NCBI RefSeq assembly: GCF_964355755.1
Contig: NC_092671.1
Span: forward strand, 36,969,304-37,033,303
DNA length: 64,000 nt
From: Antedon mediterranea
Lineage: Eukaryota; Echinodermata; Crinoidea; Comatulida; Antedonidae
Reading direction: 5' to 3'
In this document: positions 51,701 through 59,070 of the stretch, piece after piece
How positions within the stretch are numbered: the stretch's first letter is position 1
How the letters are laid out: each line of letters begins with the position of its first letter
Notes under the pieces: generated by a model
Seen by the model: the letters and a program-made list of their open reading frames with translations, nothing else
The model's database searches: none
Told to the model about the DNA's origin: nothing
Translations under genes and position numbers: made by a program

Positions 51701-54277
51701 AAAGAGGAGGATGTCTTAACAAAAGGAACATTACTAAGAAAAGAAGTTGAAAATGATTACTTTCACTTAGCAGAGGAAAAAGTACCTAGAGAGGAAGTTG
51801 AAAAAGAGATTGGCTTACCAGAAGGAACATTACCCAAAGAAGAACTTGAAAAACAGGAGATTGAATTTACTGAAGAAAAAGTACCTAGAGAGGAAGTTGA
51901 ACAAGATTATTTTTACTTAGCAGAAGAAAAAGACAAATTACCCAGAGAGGAAGTTGAAAAAGACTATTTTGACTTAGCAGAAGAAAAATTACCTAGAGTG
52001 GAAGTTGAAAAAGAGGAGGTTGGTTTAACAAATGGATCGTTACCTGAAGAAGAACTTGAAAAAGACGAAACTGAACTAAAAGAAGTGATTTTAACTAGAG
52101 AGGAAGTTGAACAAGATTATTTTGACTTAGCAGATGAAAAATTACCTAGATATGAAGTTGAAAAAGAAGAGGTTGACTTAACAGAAGGAATATTAGTGGA
52201 AGAAGAACTAGAAAAAGAGGAGATTGAATTAACAGAAGGAACTTCACCTGAAGAACTTGAAAAGGAGCAAATTGAATTAAGAGAAGAAACATTACCTGAA
52301 GGAGAACTTGAAAAAGAGGAAATTAGAAATGATTATTTTTACTTAGCAGAAGGAAAATTACCAGGAGAAGAAGTTGAGAAAGAGGAGGTTGGCTTAACAA
52401 ATGGAACATTATCTAAAGAAGAGCTTAAAAAAGAGGAGGTTGGCTTAACAGAAGCATTGCTCGAGGAAGAGGAAGTATCAACTGTCCTTGTTGAGCTCCA
52501 AACCGATGTTAGCGATATCCTTCTACAATCTTCAAACTATATGTCCTATCTGGCTGAATCCTTCTATACAGTTGACATTGATCAGCAAGACCCTTTTCCT
52601 GAAATGGTTACCCCTCATAAAGATCCAAGTCATGAAATTGACCAAACTCAAGCGCAAGAACCCACTCCCAAACTTGACCCCACCCATGAGGAAGAACTTG
52701 TCCATAAAATACTATCCTTTCAACAGCAGGAACCTACTGAAAAGAACTCCACCCATCAACAACAGAACTCTACCCAAGTTGTTGGAAATCAGCAAGAACC
52801 AGTATCTGAAGTTGTTGCAACCCATGTGCAGGAATCGCTTAATAAACTAGATACCACTCGCCAACCAGCAGTAACAGACGGTTCTACCCAAGAACCGACA
52901 GTTATTGTTGAGCAGACAACTGAGATTGTAGAGGTTGAGGAAGAGAAGGATACAAAGGTACTGGAATAGAAATACATAGAAAGTAATAAAAAGAATTAAA
53001 ACATTTAAGATATAAAGTTACACTAATCAGTTTTTTAAATTAATACATTGTTGAGTCAATTATATATATATATACGATATAAAAATATATACAGTACATA
53101 GAAATCAATAAAAAGTTAAAAACATTATAATAAAAAAGTTAGTTAAAAGTATTTAAAACAATTTCTACATTTTAATAATAATTCTTCAGTTGCTAGAATT
53201 AGTGGAGTCATCAACCGTTACGCCGATGGTGCCATCGACAGACCACTTCCCAACTGATAGTGCTTCCACAGAAGAAATTGTTAAAAAACCAACACAAATA
53301 TCCTTACAGAAGGAAGAAATTGTTGGTGAAACAGAGGTCGAATATAAGGTAATCACATCATCATTTTTAAAACTTTAGTTTTACATTTTAGACTCTGCCT
53401 CCCTAAATGTATTTTAAAAAAAAATCTCTTCTCTTATTATTAGCCTGTCATGTTTTGACCTTTACCTGTCTTTTCTATACTGTATCTTTATTTTAAGGCT
53501 CGCCCAACACAAGATGTTTATCTTCATCTGTCCGGGCATCTGCCTTTGACCTATTATTATATATATATGCATTGTATTTTTATTTTTATTTTTTGTCAGA
53601 GTTTGTAAATAAATGTTATGAAATGAAACGAATACTGGTAGTTAGGTTGATGTTTTATTTAATAATACTAGTATTATATTATGTAACACCATAATTGAGA
53701 AAAGTTCTAATAAGATTATTGGTAATATATTAGTAGTAGTAATTTGTAGTATGTTTAAAGTTGTTTTTTATCACCTCTAATTCCGAAAATTACGATACAA
53801 AAGAATGATAAAACTTTAGGTTAAGTTGAGCACAATTGTACACTTTCAAAATCTTAGATCCACCAGTCGTTTCCCTTTTGTAATAGAATTGAGATTTGTA
53901 ATTGAGATTTAATAGAAAAAATAAGATGTATTATTCATTCATTAATTTTAATCAAACTGTTACAACTGTTTTGAATTATAATTTACTTGTTTATTATTTC
54001 ATTTTAGATATCAAATGTCAGTAACTCGACATTAGTAGAACATGCAGATGTGATCTTTGACAAAATAGTGCACTATCTTGACAGGCCTGCTTCTGATGAT
54101 CCATCAAGATCAGCTGATACAACCGCAGAAAAAGAAAACAACACAAAAGAACAACTCGAACAACATCACAAAGATAAAAAACATCACAAAGTGAATGTCA
54201 GTCCAAGAAGCAATCCGTCAGAGCAGACAAGTCTTCTTCAATTAGGTAAAGTTAATCACGAATTAAGGGGAGAATAA
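18706..54277 (+). CDS. CPAMD8: CPAMD8-type thioester protein (alpha-2-macroglobulin family), 40 exons, 2,608 aa
   Basis: Exons: 18706-18794, 24167-24318, 24825-24847, 26047-26215, 26758-26810, 27764-27836, 28924-29037, 30142-30226, 31388-31496, 31699-31929, 33558-33728, 34069-34203, 34731-34875, 35191-35360, 35519-35668, 38353-38487, 38865-38931, 39411-39531, 39947-40178, 41110-41263, 41410-41510, 41866-41917, 42379-42582, 43259-43350, 43812-43947, 44270-44536, 44916-45154, 45722-45962, 46199-46419, 46906-47067, 48061-48123, 48369-48641, 48767-48947, 49223-49342, 49802-50005, 50193-50264, 50474-50605, 50898-52957, 53190-53348, 54008-54277. All phases agree (7,827 nt). Signal peptide 1-28; [10 protein letters not shown] in MG2 (134-143); polybasic KRKKR 648-652; SYFPDTWIW; FAMeT-like domain about 914-1053; thioester GCGEQ 1104-1108; receptor-binding domain about 1432-1640; Kazal-like 1664-1710; acidic repeats about 1780-2300. 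FAMeT insert plus C-terminal Kazal is, as I recall it, the CPAMD8 arrangement. No GPI or TM segment, so secreted. Confidence 0.88.
19443..19552. repeat. Dispersed repeat R1 (CATATACATGGCTGCAG ... GACCGACCGACATAG)
   Basis: The words AAGGCCATATACATGGCTGC and CCGACCGACATAGT-AGCTGT recur at 24909-25000, and the first half recurs at 60415-60465. Class unknown. Confidence 0.5.
20197..23574. mobile_element. Foldback-type element B, 3.4 kb, 8-bp TSD, in CPAMD8 intron 1
   Basis: Starts GAGTGGGGTTGGTGAA and ends TTCACCAACCCTATTG, the same ends as the element at 3589-4813. Arms of about 310 bp (20197-20510 and 23260-23574) are repeats of GTCCATAATAGGTGACTTT. AAACGTTA flanks both sides (20189-20196, 23575-23582). 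It is inserted in a 33-bp minisatellite. The interior holds a nested inverted-repeat element (20760-21193), AGGCCTA-rich DNA and AT-rich filler. No transposase frame seen. Confidence 0.78.
20760..21193. mobile_element. Nested TIR element inside foldback B, carrying a tRNA-like pol III head
   Basis: CTAAAGATACGGTACCGTAT at the left mirrors ATACGGTACCGTATCTTTAG at the right, and the adjacent arms (AACTAAAGATACGGTAATTA, GAGGGCGC) also pair. Inside are four copies of an 18-19-bp CTTCCTAAATATAAAACTC-type unit (20870-20940), an A-tract (20981-20998), and on the minus strand TAGCCTAGTGG (A-box) and GGTTCGATACT (B-box). Confidence 0.6.
23583..23890. repeat. 33-bp minisatellite (GCGATTAAGTGGAAAAGTTA)
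   Basis: About nine tandem units of TTAGCACTGTAACTTTGCGA plus TTAAGTGGAAAAG. One further unit lies left of the foldback element (20172-20196), so the element split the array. Confidence 0.75.
24909..25000. repeat. Dispersed repeat R1 copy
   Basis: AAATATGGCTGCAGTTCCAT then CCAACCAACCGACCGACCGA and CATAGTAAGCTGTAA. Compare 19443-19552. Confidence 0.5.
25001..26046 (+). other. CPAMD8 intron 3, no internal feature recognised
   Basis: AT-rich. No MITE termini, SINE boxes or conserved frame were seen apart from the R1 repeat at its 5' side. Confidence 0.4.
27895..28077 (-). mobile_element. tRNA-derived SINE, family S1 (best copy)
   Basis: The minus strand starts GTGGAGATGTGGCTTGGTGG TTAAC (A-box-like), then GGTCCAGGGTTCAATCCTGA (B-box). 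The body runs to GGCGAGTC. It lies in CPAMD8 intron 6. Confidence 0.65.
28280..28443. mobile_element. MITE family A copy
   Basis: AGCTCTGTCTACACTATCAA to TTGATAGTGTAGACAGAGCT, about 164 bp, in CPAMD8 intron 6. Confidence 0.75.
29056..29367. mobile_element. MITE family B copy 1
   Basis: Begins TTAAAGATATATTGTCCCCC and ends GGGGGACAATACATCTTTAA. The interior is A/T-rich with CTTTGACCAAAAACTGGATC. In CPAMD8 intron 7. Confidence 0.75.
29692..29844. mobile_element. MITE family A copy
   Basis: AAAGCTCTGTCCACACTATC to AGTTTAGACAGAGCTTAA, in CPAMD8 intron 7. Confidence 0.7.
31192..31362. mobile_element. MITE family A copy
   Basis: AAAGCTCTGTCTACACTATC to TTTGATAGTGTAGACAGAG. Its right end is about 25 bp from the exon 9 acceptor at 31387. 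Confidence 0.72.
31930..32025 (+). repeat. Donor-proximal tandem repeat in CPAMD8 intron 10
   Basis: Starts at the 5' splice site and repeats GTAAGAACACTAAACAACAC-type units about three times. Each has a GTAAGA or GTATGA donor-like start. Confidence 0.6.
32690..33052 (+). mobile_element. SINE family S2 copy
   Basis: GACAGTGGAACAGTAATTAA, then TTCTGGTGGTAAAACAAGTC, GATAAGGACTATAAACCGTA and GGTTACCCCGGTGTACTAGT. Ends near CTATATAAATGTC. The 5' head is shortened. Confidence 0.6.
33840..34035 (+). repeat. Retroposon-like 3' tail
   Basis: GCGCTTTATAAAAGTTTATTATTATTA resembles the tail of marine-invertebrate SINEs or LINEs. The upstream GGGGCCCTCATAAGGC hairpin may belong to it. Just upstream of CPAMD8 exon 12. 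Confidence 0.35.
34322..34443. mobile_element. MITE family A copy
   Basis: TTCTATACACTATCAAACTA to AAAGTGTAGACAGAGCT, CPAMD8 intron 12. A 14-bp minisatellite starts immediately at its right end. Confidence 0.65.
34441..34636. repeat. 14-bp minisatellite (ATGAGATACTGCAC)
   Basis: About 14 units directly abutting the MITE, in CPAMD8 intron 12. Confidence 0.75.
34923..35045. mobile_element. MITE family A copy, right end lost
   Basis: ATCTCTGTCTACACTATCAA at the left; the central motifs are kept and the right TIR is missing. CPAMD8 intron 13. Confidence 0.6.
35669..36560 (+). repeat. 14-copy ~63-bp tandem array starting at the exon 15 splice donor
   Basis: The unit is GTATATGTACAAAGATAGGC, then ATAGTATAATGAGTTCTTAA, then GCTTGGTTCGCACTAGAGAC GCAG. 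The first half of unit 1 is the natural start of CPAMD8 intron 15. The second half is the end of the MITE at 36538-36686. Each later unit begins after GCAG, so each recreates CAG|GTATRT. A few units are 5 bp shorter. Confidence 0.85.
36538..36686. mobile_element. MITE family D (GCTTGGTTCGCACTAGAGAC)
   Basis: GCTTGGTTCGCACTAGAGAC at the left and GTCTCTAGTGCGTACCATGC at the right are inverted. Inside, AATCACAAGCGATTG and CATCGCTTGTGATTGG also pair. Confidence 0.7.
36690..38352 (+). other. Remainder of CPAMD8 intron 15
   Basis: AT-rich. It contains a MITE family B copy (37105-37375) and AT-rich filler. A short inverted word TATATAGTACAGGG near 37830 is minor. No gene seen. Confidence 0.4.
37105..37375. 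mobile_element. MITE family B copy 2 (degenerate)
   Basis: TTAAAGATAAAA to GGTTGACAATACATCTTTAA, with the interior TTTGACCAAAAATTGGATCG shared with copy 1. Confidence 0.65.
38353..38487 (+). other. CPAMD8: CPAMD8 exon 16: polybasic processing site
   Basis: Codes [10 protein letters not shown] (KRKKR at residues 648-652), a furin-type site in the position where C3/C4-like proteins are cut into chains. Glu/Asp/Tyr-rich sequence lies upstream. Confidence 0.7.
38983..39224. mobile_element. MITE family B copy 3 (degenerate)
   Basis: TTAAAGGTGTATTATG to GGAACAATATATCTTAA. The interior CAATCCAGTTTTTGGTCAAA is the reverse of copies 1 and 2. Confidence 0.6.
39664..39830. mobile_element. MITE family A copy
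   Basis: TTAAGCTCTGCCTACACTAT to AGTGTAGACAGAGCTTAA, perfect TTAA ends, CPAMD8 intron 18. Confidence 0.78.
40920..41073. mobile_element. MITE family A copy, right end truncated
   Basis: AAAGCTCTGTCTACACTATC at the left; the right end stops at CACATAAAGTTTAA, about 36 bp before the exon 20 acceptor. Confidence 0.65.
41555..41767. mobile_element. MITE family C copy 2
   Basis: Shares AAGGCAATCTAAAAACCGGA, TGCTGAGCTCCGGAGATCAA and CAAGGCGAGCTCAGTGTCCT with 9893-10096. Right TIR TTAGATT is decayed. CPAMD8 intron 21. Confidence 0.65.
42655..42905 (-). repeat. Possible LINE/SINE 3' tail
   Basis: TTTATTTGGTCCTTGCGGAAATTC-like sequence and AATTTATTT duplicates, reading as a retroposon end on the minus strand. 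Weak. Confidence 0.3.
43369..43698. mobile_element. MITE family B copy 4
   Basis: TTAAAGATATTTTGTCCCCC to GGGGGATAATATATCTAA; the interior TCAAGTTTTTGGTCAAAGTG is shared. CPAMD8 intron 24. Confidence 0.72.
43979..44134. mobile_element. MITE family A copy
   Basis: ATAACTCTGTCTTCACTATC to TTTGTGTAGACAGAGCTTAA, CPAMD8 intron 25. Confidence 0.7.
44270..44536 (+). other. CPAMD8: CPAMD8 exon 26: thioester site GCGEQ
   Basis: Codes [20 protein letters not shown], with Cys1105 and Gln1108 forming the internal thioester. In exon 27 the position that is the catalytic His in C3 (in VIHQEMIGG) appears to be Asn1219 (VLNKDIQGG), as in A2M. By analogy the thioester would favour amine targets (inference). 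Confidence 0.9.
44565..44718. mobile_element. MITE family A copy (decayed)
   Basis: TTAAGCTCTGTCTACAATAT to AATGTAGACAAGGCTTTAA, CPAMD8 intron 26. Confidence 0.65.
45155..45460 (+). repeat. 18-bp tandem array starting at the exon 27 splice donor
   Basis: CPAMD8 intron 27 opens directly with about 16 units of GTAAGTGACCTAAGTTGA. Each contains the consensus donor GTAAGT. The true donor is the first unit (ATTCAA|GTAAGT). Confidence 0.85.
46550..46850 (+). mobile_element. SINE family S2 (most complete head)
   Basis: Head TGGCCGAGCAGTTAAGAC (A-box) and GGTTAGTCGAGGCTC (B-box-like), then the conserved body and TTTGACTGAAGAGGTTGCCA. CPAMD8 intron 29. Confidence 0.65.
47148..47291. mobile_element. 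MITE family A copy
   Basis: TTAAGCTCTATCTACACTAT to GATAGTGTAGACAGAGCTTT, CPAMD8 intron 30. Confidence 0.72.
47325..47895 (+). mobile_element. 5'-truncated LINE 3' end (reverse-transcriptase C-terminus remnant)
   Basis: An 80-codon frame (47366-47605) has the tail pattern of non-LTR retrotransposon ORF2 proteins: [40 protein letters not shown], then LRSYVRQL and stop. The 3' UTR ends in AATAAAATAAAATAAATAAA, as in CR1/L2-like LINEs. It lies in CPAMD8 intron 30 and is non-functional. Confidence 0.65.
49626..49785. mobile_element. MITE family A copy next to the exon 35 acceptor
   Basis: GTTCTGTTTACACTATCAAA to TTTGATAGTGTAGAC. It ends about 16 bp upstream of the acceptor at 49801, so it supplies much of the acceptor-side intron. 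Confidence 0.68.
49802..50005 (+). other. CPAMD8: CPAMD8 exon 35: Kazal-like domain
   Basis: Cys at 1664, 1666, 1670, 1678, 1689, 1696 and 1710, with C-x7-C-x10-C spacing around [20 protein letters not shown]. This matches Kazal/follistatin-type modules. A C-terminal Kazal-like module is a known CPAMD8 trait and rare in other A2M proteins. Confidence 0.8.
50898..52957 (+). other. CPAMD8: CPAMD8 exon 38: giant acidic repeat exon
   Basis: A 2,060-bp exon. Roughly 50900-52470 is an imperfect 48-54-bp coding minisatellite encoding about 30 units such as [18 protein letters not shown] and [15 protein letters not shown]. Glu dominates, with recurring Leu. Tyr sits in D-Y-F-D or N-D-Y-F contexts typical of tyrosine-sulfation substrates (inference). 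It is followed by a Gln/Pro/Thr-rich stretch with repeats of QQQEPT and THEEE type. The antisense open frames across it are by-products. The frame is preserved despite heavy repetition. Confidence 0.85.
53420..53640 (+). repeat. Probable LINE-like 3' end
   Basis: A unique-looking stretch ending GTAAATAAATGTTATGAAAT in CPAMD8 intron 39; resembles a non-LTR 3' UTR. Weak. Confidence 0.3.
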
Positions 54278-54589
54278 TTAATCATATTTATATAATTTTA
54301 TTGTATAGAATTGCTGTCAACAATGTAAATGTTATTCTTTGTTTTTCGTTTACATTTTATAAGAACAATGATAAAATAGGGAAATTATGTGAGATTATAC
54401 CATCTCGTATTATAATAATATAGTAATATTGTATTATATACTGAGGATTACCTCAATGATCTATATATAGTTAGACCAATACGTAATGTGTGTGAAGTGA
54501 CACAAAAAATTTTGAAGAAGAAAATGTGATACTGTATTTGAATCGTGTTTTTTTTTGTTAATCTTAAAATGTACACAGTAATCAGTCAC

Positions 54590-54815
54590 TGCCATTTTAG
54601 TTACGCCTATAGCATTGCTTTTATCCTTAGGCAAGACACTTTACTTACATTTGCCTCTCTCCACCCAGGTGTATAAATGGGTACCTTTGCGATTACTAGC
54701 TGCATTATGGGAGTTTGTTCCATACATGTTTGATCCAAAAAAATGACCGGGGTAATAATGTGCAGCGCATTGAGAGCTTGATTATGCGCTATATAAGAAT
54801 GAATTATTATTGTAC
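54590..54815 (+). mobile_element. SINE-like element S3
   Basis: Contains TAGGCAAGACACTTTACTTA, CCACCCAGGTGTATAAATGG GTACC and GCGCTATATAAGAATGAATT. This is the widespread central and tail pattern of marine-deuterostome SINEs. It lies 3' of CPAMD8. Confidence 0.6.
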
Positions 54816-56754
54816 AGTAAAATTACTATGAATACATGTTTGATATTCATGATACATTTGACGCTTAAAACTTTCACTTTCTCTGAAAATGTTTATAAAT
54901 GGCCGCTGATGTCAGTCGTCAATTTTTCGGAATAGTCTACACAGACTCAATTGTGCCCGCGATGTGTCACTGATTAATTATGATGATCGCATGATATGAC
55001 GTAGATACGATTACGTCAAGGAAACTAGTACTGACGTCATAAATTGACCATCATTACTTTGAACCAATCAGAAGAGAGAATACCACGACATCTATTCCGA
55101 AAAGTCATATATTGTAGTAAAGAATATCGAAATTAATGTAAATATAGCGTAAGTGTATTGGACAAAAAAGTCGTACATTTTTGCCCTCTTTAAAATTTAA
55201 ATGTATTATTGTTGCAACATTAATACTAATATTCGCGCTCTATACGTAGTTTGTAAGAATTATTTTAAAATAAAGTTCGTAAATGTTTGCTCTCTTTTAT
55301 AGTTAACTATTGTAGCCACGTAAATACTACAGTATATAATCGCTGTACACGTTTCTATATATCTATATCTGCTGTAACAATGATACACATTCTAATATAC
55401 ACAACGGTTTTTAATGGTTTTTTAACATTCTAATATATACAATCTCCCTCATATTTAATGGTTTTTTAAATCAACTTTTGTCAAAATATCATATCAAAAA
55501 AAACATGCGGTTACCCAGCAAACAATGTTTATTTTGTGACCAATTTCTTTTTTCTTTTATTTACATAAAATATAACAACAGTCTATTGCGAAGCACAAAA
55601 ATGATAACTGAGTCTAAATTTAGCCCAGTGACAAAATAAAAGTGATTATAACATTACATTTGTACACAAATTGAACGCTGTTGTGTTGAGTATAGTTATA
55701 CATACAAGTATATTACAGTATCTTACACACTGGAGAATGGTTTATTTTGTATACACGTGTACAATATTATTTGATTACCTACAGTGGCCTTAAAAATGTT
55801 TGATTCGTGTGTGTATATGCTGTTATTTTTGTATCATTTTTTTTTTGTGTTATAACGTGGTGTTTTACGCGCTGTCTACACTTATATCAAACTTTATTTG
55901 ACAAAAAAAATGTGACGTTCCCATATATGGACATGATGACGTCATATCACTACCATATTTGGGTACATCACACTTTTTTGTCAAACTAGTTTAATAGTGT
56001 AGATAGAGCTTAAGGGTCGCTTCGTCTTTCGAAACAATTACACTAGAGGTTTTTATTAAACCGCATTAAATGTACATAACAATAGGTACTATATTCTTTT
56101 CTATAACACTGTAAAACGTTTTTCTTAGCTTAAGTCCGAGACATAATTATTACCAATATATGTCTCTGTTTCAGTGAAGTTTTATGTGCTATATAAACTT
56201 TTGACATTATAATCTTTATCATTGTCTCACGGTGTTTTCTTCAACAATACAATGCAACAATTGAAACTTTGGTTTTCGAAACAAGTGACGCATTACTCAA
56301 GTGTCAATATAATCCCGGTGAACATTTCCGTTTTAAGAACAGGTCGAGCATACATACCCTACACAGAAACTCACTCGCATACATCAACTCGGTAATTACT
56401 TATAATGAAAACTATCCTATTTTTTACCTTCGTCGTATACAGTTTCGAATTAATTTACAATTAACAGATTATCACCTTTGATTGTATTTCTCACTGGACT
56501 TTGTCCTATACATGGTATTTCGCTTTTACGAGCTTTGTATAACGAAAGTCGAAAACAGGTGTATGTTACAAATTATAGTCTTATCATTATAATCTACCAT
56601 ATTAATTATTTAACATGTTCTTGTATATTATAAATGATTACGTTAATTACGAATTATTATCGACGATGAAATTTAAACCATTTAAATATTTAATAGTCAC
56701 CGATTTAATGAATATCTAAATCAACGTTACGTCATTCGGGATTAAATTGCGTCA
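54816..56754. other. Intergenic between CPAMD8 and the Ig receptor (convergent 3' ends)
   Basis: No supported gene. It holds a CRE-like palindrome TGACGTCA near 55033, a MITE family A copy (55869-56013) and AT-rich DNA. Confidence 0.45.
55869..56013. mobile_element. MITE family A copy
   Basis: GCGCTGTCTACACTTATATC to AATAGTGTAGATAGAGCTTAA, about 145 bp. Confidence 0.7.
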
Positions 56755-58656
56755 TCAGATATTATCAATTGCGTCACTTGGTTGTGCAAGTTTTGCATAT
56801 TGCGTTTTCATCGATATATCGGAGTGTATTTCAGAAGAACAGTTTTGGTTAATTTCCAGATCTGCATACTTCAATCCCTCGGCGTTTAATTTCCGCGGAT
56901 CAACGACAGCAACAGGCGACTGTATTAAAACCTCTTCGTATTTATTTTTTCCTACGTAATTTTGTGACGGTGACGCCGCTACGTTTGTTAGTTCCGCGTA
57001 TTCGTTATTCTTTCTTTGTTCACATGACGTCGGTGGTGAGTTGCCATTAGTTGGTGACCTTGTAACATCCTCCAGGGATAAATGAAAGTCGCGTTTTATC
57101 GGCATGGCGTATTCGGGAGGTGGGTTTTTGGGGGTTCCTTTCATAGGTTTCGCGTATTTTGGGATCGATTGTTTATTAAATGAGGCCGGTAATGTGGCGC
57201 AGGATTTTTTGGAAATTTCGGTAGGGGAGTGCTTAGACGTCGGCAGTATTGGAGAATGCTTCGGGGAAGGGGGTTGTGACCGTGTAGGGCTTGCTGCTGG
57301 AGTAACCAGTGGACTTCTGTTGATAAGCTCTTGTGTTTTTTCATCTTTCATTTTATCAGTTTCTGATACAAGGTTACCATTATTCATTTTAGTAACTTCA
57401 ATCTTGGCATAAGGCGCGTAATTCATTCCAACTAATTCGTCATCGTCAACGCTATCGGAGATGTTATACGATTTTCGCTTCCGTCTACACACAATAATAA
57501 GAGCTACCATTGAGAGTAAAACGATAAAAAGTCCAGCAACACATACGGCCAAAATTAGAACATTGTTTTGGAAGAAATCTATTGCCGTATGTTTAACTCT
57601 GGGTTTTGCCGGTATAAACGGTAGCTCGGTGGCTCCAGGGGCAATAGTAGTTACTAAATCGGCATCTTTTTGAGTTATCCTAAGCCCAATTTTATCTTCT
57701 ACTATTAAAATAGCTTGCTCGCTGGCAACCTTATCTCCATTTGCTCCTCTGGCTACGCACATTATTTTAGACGCATTGTCGGCTAATGTAGGTCCCCGTA
57801 TCGTTAGCGACACCGTTTCCGAGTCCGATAAAAATCGTTTTGTGAGAATCAAATTCGGTGATGCCATCCATTCGTACGTCGGATTTTCTAAGCCGTGTGA
57901 ACTACAGTTAAATTTTATCTCGCCATCTTCCACAACTCTTCCTATTTTTGGCGTAATACGAACAATAGCCAGTAACGGTGTCAATGAACACGTTTTTGGA
58001 GTTTGTAAAGCTTGGCTGTTTAAAATACATGTGAAGGTAACTCCTCTGTGGATCTCCGTTAATTTGATCCTTATAAAGGTATTATGACCGTTAACTTCTG
58101 ATTGTATGTTAAGCCTGGTGTTATCTGCGTTGAGTTGAAGTGTTGGCGTTGGGTTCCCGCCTTCAGATGAACATTCGAATTCGACGTCTCCAGTTGGAAG
58201 TGCGTTTATAAGACATACTGGAGAGCTCGGAGTCGGCGCTGTCAACACAACCAGCTCCACTGGATGTCCAACGTTGGTGTAGTACGACTTCTGCAATGGT
58301 TCATCTTGGTACGCGTACATACAGGAAAACAGTCCAGCGTCAATCAATCTAACATTTTCTATTTTCAAATCGAATCGGTGATTCGATGATCTTATTATAG
58401 AATATCGATGTTTGAATTCTGTTTGTTGTGCGCGTATCACCTGTAAGTTTGTACTTAAGAAAACGTTACGACTATCGGAAAACCAGGCGATATCGTAACT
58501 TTCCCGTACTTGTTGGCTGACGTGGCAATGGAATATTGCCGTTCCACCCTCAACTACTGCTAAACTTTCAGGTTTTTCTGTTGTCAAAAAGTTCGAAAAA
58601 ACTGGACTTACAAATGTAAATAATGTACACGAGATAAATATTCTGGAAATGCTCAT
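56755..58656 (-). CDS. Type I membrane protein with three Ig-like domains and multiple YxxI/L/V-type motifs, 633 aa
   Basis: The ATG at 58656 opens a signal peptide (MSISRIFISCTLFTFVSPVF). The frame extends upstream only through non-ATG codons and reaches a splice acceptor at 58701. Ig1 Cys44-Cys112 (V-like, DAGLFSC), Ig2 Cys162-Cys210, Ig3 Cys251-Cys300; TM about 366-390 (NVLILAVCVAGLFIVLLSMV) followed by stop-transfer RRKRK. The tail has Tyr motifs Y416-AKI, Y501-AKP, Y516-AMP, Y553-AEL, Y573-EEV, Y597-ADL and Y620-AKL. LKYADL fits the ITIM consensus; TQYAKL is similar. Pro/Ser-rich SPxx repeats lie between. The overall plan recalls Siglec/nectin-like or inhibitory immune receptors; I cannot assign an orthologue. 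The coding region is intronless, unusual for an Ig protein. Donor 59070 and acceptor 58701 suggest one 5' UTR intron. Confidence 0.82.
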   Translation of the reverse strand: MSISRIFISCTLFTFVSPVFSNFLTTEKPESLAVVEGGTAIFHCHVSQQVRESYDIAWFSDSRNVFLSTNLQVIRAQQTEFKHRYSIIRSSNHRFDLKIENVRLIDAGLFSCMYAYQDEPLQKSYYTNVGHPVELVVLTAPTPSSPVCLINALPTGDVEFECSSEGGNPTPTLQLNADNTRLNIQSEVNGHNTFIRIKLTEIHRGVTFTCILNSQALQTPKTCSLTPLLAIVRITPKIGRVVEDGEIKFNCSSHGLENPTYEWMASPNLILTKRFLSDSETVSLTIRGPTLADNASKIMCVARGANGDKVASEQAILIVEDKIGLRITQKDADLVTTIAPGATELPFIPAKPRVKHTAIDFFQNNVLILAVCVAGLFIVLLSMVALIIVCRRKRKSYNISDSVDDDELVGMNYAPYAKIEVTKMNNGNLVSETDKMKDEKTQELINRSPLVTPAASPTRSQPPSPKHSPILPTSKHSPTEISKKSCATLPASFNKQSIPKYAKPMKGTPKNPPPEYAMPIKRDFHLSLEDVTRSPTNGNSPPTSCEQRKNNEYAELTNVAASPSQNYVGKNKYEEVLIQSPVAVVDPRKLNAEGLKYADLEINQNCSSEIHSDISMKTQYAKLAQPSDAIDNI

Positions 58657-58700
58657 TTTCGTGACGTCAATTCCGAAACTGTTTGTATTTTTTGTCAATT

Positions 58701-59070
58701 CTGTGAGAATAGAATAAAATAAATTACGATGTCATAATATTTGTTTTTTAAATAAAATTTGTTTAGATTAAATAAGTGAAATAAATTAATGCGGACGAAT
58801 TTTAAAAATAAAACCCCATTTTTTTAGATTAAATAAAATAATGACAGTTAACAACCATATATTTTCACACTACAGACTGCTTCATGAAGGTAATGAAATC
58901 AGTCTTCAATCATCAGGTTAAACTTTTTTTTTAAATTTTGTTTACACATCGCAATCTACAGAAGCGTTAATAATAATATAATGATGAAATATTTATAACA
59001 AAAATATCCATAAAAAAGTTCTCACGGTACTAACAACAAACAAATATTTAAACAAGAATATATAACCTAC
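58701..59070 (-). other. Predicted 5' UTR intron of the Ig receptor gene
   Basis: On the minus strand a donor GTGACAG|gtaggt ends an upstream exon at 59071. An acceptor ttctattctcacag is followed by the coding exon at 58700. The non-coding first exon would lie near 59071-59330. Confidence 0.5.

Noticed and set aside
54008-54277. GPI anchor or TM end that would make the A2M protein a CD109
   Set aside because: The C-terminus (KVNHELRGE) is hydrophilic, and the FAMeT and Kazal modules point to CPAMD8.
58657-58698. Upstream extension of the Ig receptor frame
   Set aside because: Begins at a non-ATG codon directly after a splice acceptor; the ATG at 58656 opens a clean signal peptide.
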